Assembly: GCA_036351255.1 (NCBI GenBank)
Contig: JAZBOS010000100.1
Span: 1 to 50,716, forward strand
DNA from: Bacteroides sp.
GTDB taxonomy: Bacteria; Bacteroidota; Bacteroidia; Bacteroidales; UBA7960
Reading direction: 5' to 3'
Length of the DNA stretch: 50,716 nt
The translations under genes were made by a program, and so were the position numbers. Each line of letters opens with the position of its first letter. Positions within the stretch are counted from its first letter, which is position 1. Of this stretch, positions 30,164 through 38,544 are shown in pieces. Under the pieces are notes generated by a model, which did not search any database, was not told where the DNA came from, and saw only the letters and a program-made list of their open reading frames with translations.

Positions 30164-32352
30164 TGTTTTTCTAAAAGTTTTAATAACTCCAAGGCATCGG
30201 CCTGATTCTTCAGTACGTTTTTGGCAATTGTTGAAAGCATCCCCACACGGATGGACCATGCATGCACGGGAAGCGATTGGAAAAGCATCTCATCGGACCA
30301 TCCGGCTCCCATAGCCATCACAAAATCATAGGGCTTGCGCGAAAGCCAGTGCATGGCCAGCTCTCCCTTGTTAATACCCGAGTTGCTAACCTCTATCACC
30401 CGGTGGCCCGTGAGCACTTGTACCCCAATATTGGTGGTAATGGAAAGCAAATGGTCGCTTACTTCTTTTGAAAGGAAAGCAGCTTGCTCAATATCAGCCT
30501 TGTGATAATACCAGGAAATGGAATAATCGCGCTCTTCCATGTATGCTCCCGGCAAACGGTCGGTATACATCTCCAGGATGGGTATCACTTCTGCTTTCCA
30601 CTCATTACTAAGCGGTTTAAACAATTCCCAGTCGCCTTGCAGGGCCTCCCTGATCCAGCAGCCATGCTCTGCGGTCAGGTTCACTGGGGTATCCCCAAGC
30701 CAGGCATCCAGGTCTTCCTTCCCACGACCACTGATAATCACAATATCAGTCTTTTCGGTCCGGTTAAGATTTGTCAGCAACTCGATGAGTTCCGGACCCG
30801 GTTTGGCCTTCTTTAAATTGCTATGGATGGGAACCAGGGTTCCATCGTAATTTACAATGATCAAACGGTTTTTTGCTTGTTGGTATTCTTTTAGCAACTG
30901 GTCCTTCAGGTCCGTTTTTAGTAATCTGGCTTCAGAAGTATAATTTGAAATTCGGCTGGTTTTAAGCAAACTCTCAACAAAGTCGTATGCCCATTTGGTC
31001 ACATTGTAACGCTTCAGCCTCTTCTGCATGATGTCATTGCGCCTGATCTGCTCTTCTTCCGGTATATTGAGGGCTTCAGCAATCCCATCAGCAATCTCAT
31101 AAATGTTGTTTGGGTTGATGATAATGCTTTCACCAAGTTCTTTGGCAGCACCTGTAAATTCACTGAGCACCAGAACGCCAAGTTTGTCGCGAAGGGAGGC
31201 AACATATTCCTTGGCAACAAGATTCATTCCATCGCGAAGTGGGGTAATCAGCGAAACATCACTCAGGCGGTACTGCGCAATTAACTCTTTGTGAGGCAGG
31301 GACGTAAACTGGTAAATGATGGGTGTCCAATCAAATTTCCCGTAATTGCCGTTGATATTTCCAACTAGTTCATCCAGCCTGCGCTTGATCTTCTGGTAGG
31401 AAGTTACCCCAGTCCGTGAAGGAACCACAATCATATTGAGAAACACTTTTCCGTGCCACTCTGGATTTTGCCGCAGGAACAGTTCAAAGCCCTGCAGCCG
31501 GTTTACCAGTCCCTTGGAATAATCCAGCCGGTCCACGGACAGGATTACCCGGGGTTCACCCGGGCCTGGTTTCTCAGAGGGGAAAGGGGAAACATCCATA
31601 TTGTGAAACTTGTCAAACTCAATTCCCATTGGGAAGGTTGCCACCCGGACAACACGGTCGGGAAGGTTTATGGTCCCCATATGGTTTTCCATTCCAAGGA
31701 TCCTTAACACTGCCCGCAAAAAATACTGCGTATAATCGTGTGTATGGAAACCTATAAGATCAGATCCCAACAATCCTCTCAGAATCTCTGTCCTGCTTTC
31801 TTTGGGAAACAGCCGGTACATTTCAAAGGAGGGAAAGGGGATGTGCAGAAAAAACCCGATTGGGTTATTCACTCGTTTTCGAAGCATGGCCGGCAACAAC
31901 ATCAGATGGTAGTCGTGAACCCACACAATATCATCAGGCCGTAAGACCTTTAAGATCTCCTCACAGAATATCTCATTAGAACGAATGTACTCATTCCAGT
32001 ATTCCCTTTCAAAACTGGCATAGTTGGGGAAATAATGGAACAGCGGCCAAATTGTCTTGTTGCAAAAGCCCAGGTACACCTTATCCATTAGCTTCTGGGA
32101 AAGAAAAACTGGCGATGCATTATATTTTTCCTCAACAGTGGAGCGCACCTTTGCCTGATCTCCCTCCTCAATAGTCATCCCTGGCCATCCCATCCAGATG
32201 GAATCTGTAATTTCTTTTTCATCCTTGCCCAAGCCCTTCAGAAAATCACTAAGTCCTGAAACCAGTCCTCCAGCGCTTTTCTCAAAATGGAATTTTCCGT
32301 TTTCCTGGCTTAATGCCACAGGTAAACGGTTAGAAACGATTAATAATCTCAT
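30160..32352 (-). CDS. otsA: Trehalose-6-phosphate synthase fused to a degenerate trehalose phosphatase domain
   Basis: A 730-residue cytoplasmic protein. Residues 1-465 are a GT20 trehalose-6-phosphate synthase with the expected motifs ([49 protein letters not shown]), which makes trehalose 6-phosphate from UDP-glucose and glucose 6-phosphate. Residues about 480-728 are an OtsB-type HAD domain, but its catalytic motifs are damaged: motif I reads NYDGT (501-505; codon AAT at 30850-30852) where the nucleophile Asp should be, and motif IV reads GAGWSDE (682-688) where GDDxTDE is expected. Motif II Ser and the INKG lysine remain. The phosphatase half is therefore probably inactive. I use the ATG at 32352 (MRLLIVSNR); the longer frame from 32397 enters the GH65 gene. 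Last gene of the cluster. Confidence 0.92.
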   Translation of the reverse strand: MRLLIVSNRLPVALSQENGKFHFEKSAGGLVSGLSDFLKGLGKDEKEITDSIWMGWPGMTIEEGDQAKVRSTVEEKYNASPVFLSQKLMDKVYLGFCNKTIWPLFHYFPNYASFEREYWNEYIRSNEIFCEEILKVLRPDDIVWVHDYHLMLLPAMLRKRVNNPIGFFLHIPFPSFEMYRLFPKESRTEILRGLLGSDLIGFHTHDYTQYFLRAVLRILGMENHMGTINLPDRVVRVATFPMGIEFDKFHNMDVSPFPSEKPGPGEPRVILSVDRLDYSKGLVNRLQGFELFLRQNPEWHGKVFLNMIVVPSRTGVTSYQKIKRRLDELVGNINGNYGKFDWTPIIYQFTSLPHKELIAQYRLSDVSLITPLRDGMNLVAKEYVASLRDKLGVLVLSEFTGAAKELGESIIINPNNIYEIADGIAEALNIPEEEQIRRNDIMQKRLKRYNVTKWAYDFVESLLKTSRISNYTSEARLLKTDLKDQLLKEYQQAKNRLIIVNYDGTLVPIHSNLKKAKPGPELIELLTNLNRTEKTDIVIISGRGKEDLDAWLGDTPVNLTAEHGCWIREALQGDWELFKPLSNEWKAEVIPILEMYTDRLPGAYMEERDYSISWYYHKADIEQAAFLSKEVSDHLLSITTNIGVQVLTGHRVIEVSNSGINKGELAMHWLSRKPYDFVMAMGAGWSDEMLFQSLPVHAWSIRVGMLSTIAKNVLKNQADALELLKLLEKH

Positions 32353-32362
32353 GGTATTATTA

Positions 32363-34852
32363 TTAGAGGTAAAATATTTTACAGTCGTTGGTTTCAAAAA
32401 GGTGAGTCACGCCTTTTACGCCTATGGTCACAGGATTAGCCCATCCTTTATCAAATTGTATACTTAACTTCTTTTGATTAATGATCAGTTTCATCCAATG
32501 ACCACGATAGCGCAGATGGAAACTCACCAATGCAATGTCATCTGGCAGCCTGGGATTGAACCATAACACATCGTCCCGTATTTCAAGTCCGCTATAGCAA
32601 CGCTGCACCAAGTCGAGAGTGCCAGCCATGGCACCCAAGTGGATACCTTCATGTGTGGTTCCACCCTGGACGTCCCTGAAATCACTCATAAGAGCCTCGC
32701 GAAAACGCCTCCAAGACTCATCGCGACGCGAACGGGCATACACCCATGCATGGATGACCTGGCTCAGGGTCGAGCCGTGGGCAGTACGCTTGCGATAAAA
32801 TTCAATGTTTTTTGGAATGCTGTCCGGATCAAAATTATATCCCAGCTTTTTAAAAATGGCACTTAACTCCTCTTGCGAAAAAAGATAAAACAACATGAGC
32901 ACATCGGCCTGTTTACTGGCCTTATAGAAATTGCAGGAGTCACCTTCTGACTCCAGGATACGATCGAGGCGTAATGACTTGCTTCCATATTTTTTGTAGT
33001 AATGCTGCCAGTCGAGTTCCTTCAAATTCTCATACCCCTCAAATTGCATGATGATTTGTTCCTTGTTGAATGGAACATGCATCTTTTTAGTAATATCTTT
33101 CCATTTGTCAATATCTTCAGGAGTATATTCAACTTTATGGGCGAGATTAATGCAACAGGACTGATCGAGCAGTTCAAGCAAATCCAACGCATGCTGAATG
33201 ACCCATACGGCCATAATATTGGTATAGGCATTGTTGTGAAGCCCAGGTTCTTCCGAATCAGGATAGTGTGTATGGTACTCATCGGGGCCCATTACGTTCC
33301 GTATTTCATACCTTTCAAGTTTTTCATTAAATTGAGCGATACTCGACCAGAACAAAGCCGTGGAAAGAATTAATTCTGCCCCATGAGAAAGCAGGAAGTC
33401 CATGTCGCCCGTACTTTGGTAATAATGCCATACGTTGTATGGGATTGCCGCATTGATATGATGTTGCAAATGGGATACATCTGGCATCCAGCGTCCTGAT
33501 TCAGGGTTCAAATGCACTTTCTGGGTCTCTTCCCGACCATTGCTTCCGCTTTGCCAGGGAAACATGGCACCGCGATAACCAGCCTCACGGGCCGCATCTT
33601 GTGCTTCAGGCAAACGACGGTAACGGTACATTAGCAAAGAGCGTGACAACTGCGGATGGTGAAGGTCAATAAACGGCTGTATGTATAGCTCATCCCAGAA
33701 AATATGTCCACGATAGGCCTCTCCATGCCATCCCCTTGCAGGAATGCCAATGTCGTAGTCTATGCTGTTGTTGGAAACCGTCTGGTAAAGATGGAATATA
33801 TGCAACCGCAGCACTAACTGATCGAAGCCATTGCTGGTTTTTATCACAATGTCGTTGTAATGCCACAAATGCTCCCAAACCTGGGAATGTTTTTCTTCCA
33901 GCAATTCAAAAGAAGGCATCCTTTGGATCAGATTCTTGGCCTCATTCAGGGGATCACTGATGGCAAAGTCGCGCGAAGTGAATAAAGCAGCTGTCTTCTC
34001 TAAGGTGATGGTGTTTCCCTGAATGATTTCAATTTTAAAATCGCCTGCAATGAAATCCTCCTGCTCTGCCTTTTGCTGCTTTAACTCAAGAAGTTTTTCC
34101 CCTTGATAGCATTTCAATTGAGCGCCCTGGGCCATTATGATCTGCGACTGACGGCTACGGCTTACTAAAAATACAGAAGTATCCCCAATGGCCCCCTTTT
34201 CCAGTACTTCAATATGATCCTGATTCAGGTCAGCATATCGGGCCACGTTATTGTTGATAATACATCCATCAATGCCTGAACGAAAGGTCACTTTCCCACT
34301 CCAGTTTTCAGCCTTGAATTGCCATTGCAGAGCCGATAAATGATAGTTATCCATGCTCACAAGTCTTCGGCTAATAATGCTAGTTTCCCTCTTCTCAGCA
34401 TCGCAAAAACGCATGATCCGCTCTAGAATGCCTGCCTTCAAATGCAACCGAGTTTCAAAATGAAGGATTTCCACGTGCTCCAGGTCAAACCATTCCCCGC
34501 CATCGATTCTGAAATTTAAAAACATCCAGTTGGGCCAGTTAACCAAGTCTTCATTCTCAATGATCTTGTTCTGAACAACCGATTTCAAACGATTGTACCC
34601 TCCGGCCAAATAAGTTCCCGGATAATTCCAATCCTTTCCCGCAATCTCATCCTTATCCTTAAATTCTTCCCTAACCTTAGATTTAGCCTCAGCATTACCC
34701 TTTGCCATTCTTTCAGACCCAGTCTTATTCCTTGCCATTTCAAGCCCACCGCGGATCACAAAATAACCGTTACCAAGTGAGCATAGGGCTTCCTGAAGCG
34801 GATGTTCCTTTTTGTCAAATCCCTTGTATATTACTGTCCAGTCTTGATCCAT
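32363..34852 (-). CDS. GH65 family protein (trehalose/kojibiose phosphorylase or trehalase type)
   Basis: An 829-residue glycoside hydrolase family 65 protein, full length: N-terminal beta-sandwich (about 1-270), linker and (alpha/alpha)6 barrel (about 300-760), with a C-terminal beta domain. The catalytic acid is Glu525 in VMGPDEYHTH; ARGWHGEAYRGHIFWDELY and the GLHNNAYTNIMAV segment are conserved core. It has no signal peptide, so it is cytoplasmic. Family members either phosphorolyse alpha-glucosides to beta-glucose 1-phosphate or, in mycobacterial and yeast types, hydrolyse trehalose. The long YPDSEEPGLHNNAYTN loop recalls the mycobacterial kind. It sits 14 bp after the HAD-OtsB gene and 10 bp before otsA. 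I use the ATG at 34852; a TTG two codons earlier is possible. Confidence 0.9.
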   Translation of the reverse strand: MDQDWTVIYKGFDKKEHPLQEALCSLGNGYFVIRGGLEMARNKTGSERMAKGNAEAKSKVREEFKDKDEIAGKDWNYPGTYLAGGYNRLKSVVQNKIIENEDLVNWPNWMFLNFRIDGGEWFDLEHVEILHFETRLHLKAGILERIMRFCDAEKRETSIISRRLVSMDNYHLSALQWQFKAENWSGKVTFRSGIDGCIINNNVARYADLNQDHIEVLEKGAIGDTSVFLVSRSRQSQIIMAQGAQLKCYQGEKLLELKQQKAEQEDFIAGDFKIEIIQGNTITLEKTAALFTSRDFAISDPLNEAKNLIQRMPSFELLEEKHSQVWEHLWHYNDIVIKTSNGFDQLVLRLHIFHLYQTVSNNSIDYDIGIPARGWHGEAYRGHIFWDELYIQPFIDLHHPQLSRSLLMYRYRRLPEAQDAAREAGYRGAMFPWQSGSNGREETQKVHLNPESGRWMPDVSHLQHHINAAIPYNVWHYYQSTGDMDFLLSHGAELILSTALFWSSIAQFNEKLERYEIRNVMGPDEYHTHYPDSEEPGLHNNAYTNIMAVWVIQHALDLLELLDQSCCINLAHKVEYTPEDIDKWKDITKKMHVPFNKEQIIMQFEGYENLKELDWQHYYKKYGSKSLRLDRILESEGDSCNFYKASKQADVLMLFYLFSQEELSAIFKKLGYNFDPDSIPKNIEFYRKRTAHGSTLSQVIHAWVYARSRRDESWRRFREALMSDFRDVQGGTTHEGIHLGAMAGTLDLVQRCYSGLEIRDDVLWFNPRLPDDIALVSFHLRYRGHWMKLIINQKKLSIQFDKGWANPVTIGVKGVTHLFETNDCKIFYL

Positions 34853-34866
34853 TAACAATTCCTTTC

Positions 34867-36444
34867 TCAGGTATTTTTACGGTTTTTATATAATTCAATC
34901 AGTTTTTCAAAGAAAATCCTGACCTGGTAAACATTCTTCAGGGAATATCGGGCATGGGTTTTTTGCCCGTGACCACCTACCAATATCCCAATGCCTTTCC
35001 CCTTAAGTGTTTCGAAAGCGTCTTCATCAGTAATGTCATCTCCAATGAAAACAGGGATGCTTTCGTCCTGGTTTTCCAAGCTGAGAGCCTCAAGGATCCA
35101 TTCCACCGCTTTGCCTTTATGCCAATCCAGGTCAGGCTTGATCTCAACGATCTTTTTACCCTCACCGATCTTATGTCCCGGGTACTTTTCCAGCATCTGC
35201 CTGGCCACCTCATATACCACCTCTTCGTCTTGCTGGCGGGCATTTCGGAAATGGATTCCTATGGCATATCGCTTGCGGTCGAGTTGAGTGCCTTTGGTCC
35301 TCTTTTCAAGCATTTCCTTCACCTCCACTTCCATTACATCAAGTTTGGGAATGATTTTTTTTGAATCAGGGTGTTCCATCGATAAGCCCCCAGGACCACT
35401 TATGATATATCCGTGGCTGCCAGCGTAGATAAGTTCTTTCAATCCAACCAGGTTTTCCACATCTTCCTTATCCCGACCTGTGACAATCGCCACTTTAAAG
35501 ATTTCAGCCAGGCTGCGAAGGGTCTCTTTCATATCATTCGAGATGACAGCATCTTCTGGCCGGGGAACTATGGGGGTCAATGTGCCGTCATAATCCAGGA
35601 AAATGGCGGGAGTTCTTTTCAAAAGAATTTCAAATAACTTATGATTTTCCGGAAAAACGGGGGTTCCCTGCTGTGAAAAATATTCCTCAAGCAATGCTTG
35701 ATCCTCAAGACCCAATTCCTCAAAATCGTCAATGCAAATATCAGCTCCGTTTTGAAGCAGGGCATTTCGATTGTTAAAACGGTTGACACCTACAACCAGG
35801 CCGAAAAAACCCCGCTGACCTGCCTGCACTCCTGATATGGCATCCTCAAATACAATGGAATTCTCAGGACAGGCATCAAGCCTGCGGGTGGCCTCCACAA
35901 AAATATCGGGGTCAGGCTTTCCTTTCAATCCAAGTTCTTCTGAAACTAAGCCATCCACAAAGACATCGAAAAAAGCCTGCAGACCTGCTACCTCAAGGAT
36001 CTTCTGACAATTCTTACTCGATGAAACAATGGCGGTTTTAAATCCTTTTTGCTTCCATTCCTTTAAACGATGAACCGCCTTGGGGTATACCTCTACCCCA
36101 TCCCTATCAAGGATCTCATTAAACATCCGGTTCTTGATGTTACCCAAGGCACAAATGGTTTCAAAGCCTGGCTCATCATCCGGTTTTCCAAAAGGAAGAC
36201 TGATCTCGCGCGAATCGAGAAAACTCCGTACACCCTCATAGCGGGGTTTCCCATCAATATATAGCTGGTAATCTTCTTCCGACAGGGGTGCCTGTTCTGC
36301 ATGGCTTTTGGCAAAAAAAAGGCCAAACATCTCTTTCCAGGCTTTTTTGTGGGTTCTGCGGGTCTGGGTGATGACCCCATCCAGATCAAAAATCAGGGCA
36401 TCAATAATTGATCTGTTTATTGTTTGCTCGGTCTTGTCTCCCAT
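34867..36444 (-). CDS. otsB: HAD (beta-phosphoglucomutase-like) plus trehalose-6-phosphate phosphatase fusion
   Basis: A 525-residue cytoplasmic two-domain protein. The N-terminal half (about 10-250) is a beta-phosphoglucomutase-like HAD domain with FDLDGVITQT (Asp20, Asp22), SSS, KGKPDPDIF and VFEDAISGVQAG. The C-terminal half (about 275-520) is an intact OtsB: FLDYDGTLTP (Asp284, Asp286), VTGRDKED, DWHKGKAVEW and GDDITDEDAF. It should remove phosphate from trehalose 6-phosphate, while the first half could convert beta-glucose 1-phosphate to glucose 6-phosphate. Mycobacterial OtsB1 (Rv2006) has the same HAD-OtsB order followed by GH65; here GH65 is the next gene, 14 bp away. It is the only intact trehalose phosphatase in the window. 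Confidence 0.92.
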   Translation of the reverse strand: MGDKTEQTINRSIIDALIFDLDGVITQTRRTHKKAWKEMFGLFFAKSHAEQAPLSEEDYQLYIDGKPRYEGVRSFLDSREISLPFGKPDDEPGFETICALGNIKNRMFNEILDRDGVEVYPKAVHRLKEWKQKGFKTAIVSSSKNCQKILEVAGLQAFFDVFVDGLVSEELGLKGKPDPDIFVEATRRLDACPENSIVFEDAISGVQAGQRGFFGLVVGVNRFNNRNALLQNGADICIDDFEELGLEDQALLEEYFSQQGTPVFPENHKLFEILLKRTPAIFLDYDGTLTPIVPRPEDAVISNDMKETLRSLAEIFKVAIVTGRDKEDVENLVGLKELIYAGSHGYIISGPGGLSMEHPDSKKIIPKLDVMEVEVKEMLEKRTKGTQLDRKRYAIGIHFRNARQQDEEVVYEVARQMLEKYPGHKIGEGKKIVEIKPDLDWHKGKAVEWILEALSLENQDESIPVFIGDDITDEDAFETLKGKGIGILVGGHGQKTHARYSLKNVYQVRIFFEKLIELYKNRKNT

Positions 36445-36627
36445 ATTTTTTCATTTAATCAAATATTTATATTGATAGACAGTAAATAAATATAAACCCC
36501 TAATATAATCATTTCCGCGAAGGTTTCCAAACCCCTCCTCCTTTTTGCCCAAAAAGAATAATGAGCAAACCTCCAATCATAATGCATCTCGCAAGGGTTG
36601 GAAACAATATCGATATTTACAGAAAAC

Positions 36628-38490
36628 TCAGAAGTTACCTCTCCTGGATTGCACAAAAACAACGAGTGATTTTGGCTGAATAGATATTTCAAATGCGCCC
36701 TCATATCCCCGCATTAAGGGATTATGACCATCTTCCATGGTCCCTCCCCAACATTTATGTGCTGAATACAAAACCAATTCTTTTCCTTCCCCCTCCCCTT
36801 TGGCTATCTTCCCCTTAAAAGGTTTTTCAGAAAAGTTGAACACAAAAAGCATTTTTCCCAGGTAAAGGGTTTTCAAAAGAAACAATACCTTATCCCTTTG
36901 AAGCGACCGTACATGCAAATTTATCTTCTTACCCCTACTGAGCAGGGCATGTTCTTTTCTAAGTTTAATACATTCTTTATAAAACCTCAGGAGTCTTTCT
37001 TTTTGGGGATGATCCCGGTAATTCCACTTTAAATGGGAGCGCTGAAAACTCTCTTCTGCCTGCGGATCTGGGGGCTCTCCCCCTTTCAGTGAAAACCTGA
37101 ATTCACGTTTGCGGCCTGCTCGAACCAACGCAGCCAAACGCTCGCTGCCGTGACTGGTAAAATAAAGAAAAGGGTTGTCCTCACCATACTCTTCACCCAT
37201 AAAAAGCATAGGTACAAAAGGCCCAAGAAGCAATGCCCCGGCAGCCAGTTTTAAGCTTTCAAAATCCACCAGGGTTGTCAAACGTTCACCCAGCGCGCGG
37301 TTGCCCGTCTGGTCATGATTTTGTGTAAATACTATAAATTTATGAACAGGATATCCAGTAGCGGGCTTGCCAAAGATCCTTTTACGAAAAGACGAATAAA
37401 CGCCATCGTATACAAAGGCATCCCGATAGGACTTTACCAGGTGTGAAAACTTTCCAAAGTCCTGGTAATAACCCTGACGCTCTCCCGTAAGCAAGGCATG
37501 CAGCGAATGGTGCCAGTCATCACACCATTGTGCATCCAGACCAAGACCACCCTTTCCCCCTGGCTCAAAAACCATTGGGTCATTAAGGTCACTTTCGGCA
37601 ATAAGAAAATGGTTACCCCCTTTGGAGGCATTCAATTGACTCACGGATTCACTCAATTCCTGCAGAAAGTGCTTAGGGCTTTTATCAAAAATGAAATGAA
37701 TTGCATCCAGTCGCAGTCCGTCTAAATCAAAATCACGCAACCACATCAGGGCATTCTCCAGGAAAAAACTTCGAACACCAGCGCTGCCCTTCCCGTCAAA
37801 ATTCAATGCCATACCCCAGGGGGTTTTATACCGTCGGGTAAAATACGGTCCAAAGGCTCCTAAAATATTGCCTTCAGGTCCGATATGGTTATACACCACA
37901 TCCACGATCACTGCCATTCCCAATGTATGGCAAGCGTTAATCAGGTTTGCCAAGCCTGTAGCCCCTCCATAAGAATGCTGAACGGCATAAGGAAAAACCC
38001 CGTCGTAACCCCAGTTGCGCGCGCCCGGAAAGGATGCCACAGGCATTAGTTCTATGGCATTCACACCCAATTCCTCCAAATAAGGCAATTTTTCAATTAC
38101 TCCTTCAAAAGTACCGGAGGGGGTATATGTTCCCACATGCAGCTCATAAATGATCAGATCTTGCAGGGGGATCCCCTGCCAGCCCTCCACCCTTTGGCTT
38201 CTGATGGTATTTAGATTCAGAACTTCAGAGGCCCCGTAAACCCCATCAGGCTGAGAAAAGGATGCAGGGTCAGGATAGCGGTCCTTCCCATTGATCTCAA
38301 TGAAATAGCGCGTTCTAGGTTCAAGCCCGTGACAATCCCCCTGCCACCAGCCCTCAGCGACACGCTCCAGCGGATAACGCTTTTGCTCTGCCGTAACAAC
38401 TTCCAGACTGCGGGCAACTGGCGCCCAGCAAAGGGCTTGTGCCAGATCCCCACCTGGAAAATGTATCCCCGGAAGCATCCTTCTGTTCAT
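36628..38490 (-). CDS. treZ: Malto-oligosyltrehalose trehalohydrolase (GH13)
   Basis: A 620-residue cytoplasmic GH13 enzyme that releases trehalose from the trehalosyl end of malto-oligosaccharides. After an N-terminal carbohydrate-binding-like domain (about 1-105) comes the barrel with IYELHVGTYTPSGTF, DVVYNHIGPEGN, the nucleophile Asp262 in DGLRLDAIH, the acid Glu in LIAESDLND, and the trehalohydrolase hallmark QNHDQTGNRALGERL. The substrate of TreZ is made by TreY, which is not in this window. It starts 54 bp after the TreS-Mak gene and lies 183 bp ahead of the HAD-OtsB gene. A low-complexity lysine/glutamate stretch (KGKIAKGEGEGKELV) lies near the C terminus. Confidence 0.92.
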   Translation of the reverse strand: MNRRMLPGIHFPGGDLAQALCWAPVARSLEVVTAEQKRYPLERVAEGWWQGDCHGLEPRTRYFIEINGKDRYPDPASFSQPDGVYGASEVLNLNTIRSQRVEGWQGIPLQDLIIYELHVGTYTPSGTFEGVIEKLPYLEELGVNAIELMPVASFPGARNWGYDGVFPYAVQHSYGGATGLANLINACHTLGMAVIVDVVYNHIGPEGNILGAFGPYFTRRYKTPWGMALNFDGKGSAGVRSFFLENALMWLRDFDLDGLRLDAIHFIFDKSPKHFLQELSESVSQLNASKGGNHFLIAESDLNDPMVFEPGGKGGLGLDAQWCDDWHHSLHALLTGERQGYYQDFGKFSHLVKSYRDAFVYDGVYSSFRKRIFGKPATGYPVHKFIVFTQNHDQTGNRALGERLTTLVDFESLKLAAGALLLGPFVPMLFMGEEYGEDNPFLYFTSHGSERLAALVRAGRKREFRFSLKGGEPPDPQAEESFQRSHLKWNYRDHPQKERLLRFYKECIKLRKEHALLSRGKKINLHVRSLQRDKVLFLLKTLYLGKMLFVFNFSEKPFKGKIAKGEGEGKELVLYSAHKCWGGTMEDGHNPLMRGYEGAFEISIQPKSLVVFVQSRRGNF

Positions 38491-38544
38491 AAAGGCAGCA
38501 TTTGTCTGCTTTAAAAAAAATTTGAATATAAAACCCAGATTGTT

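Noticed and set aside
36459..36704. An 81-codon minus-strand frame between treZ and otsB
   Set aside because: It overlaps the treZ 3' end in another frame and has no coding character.
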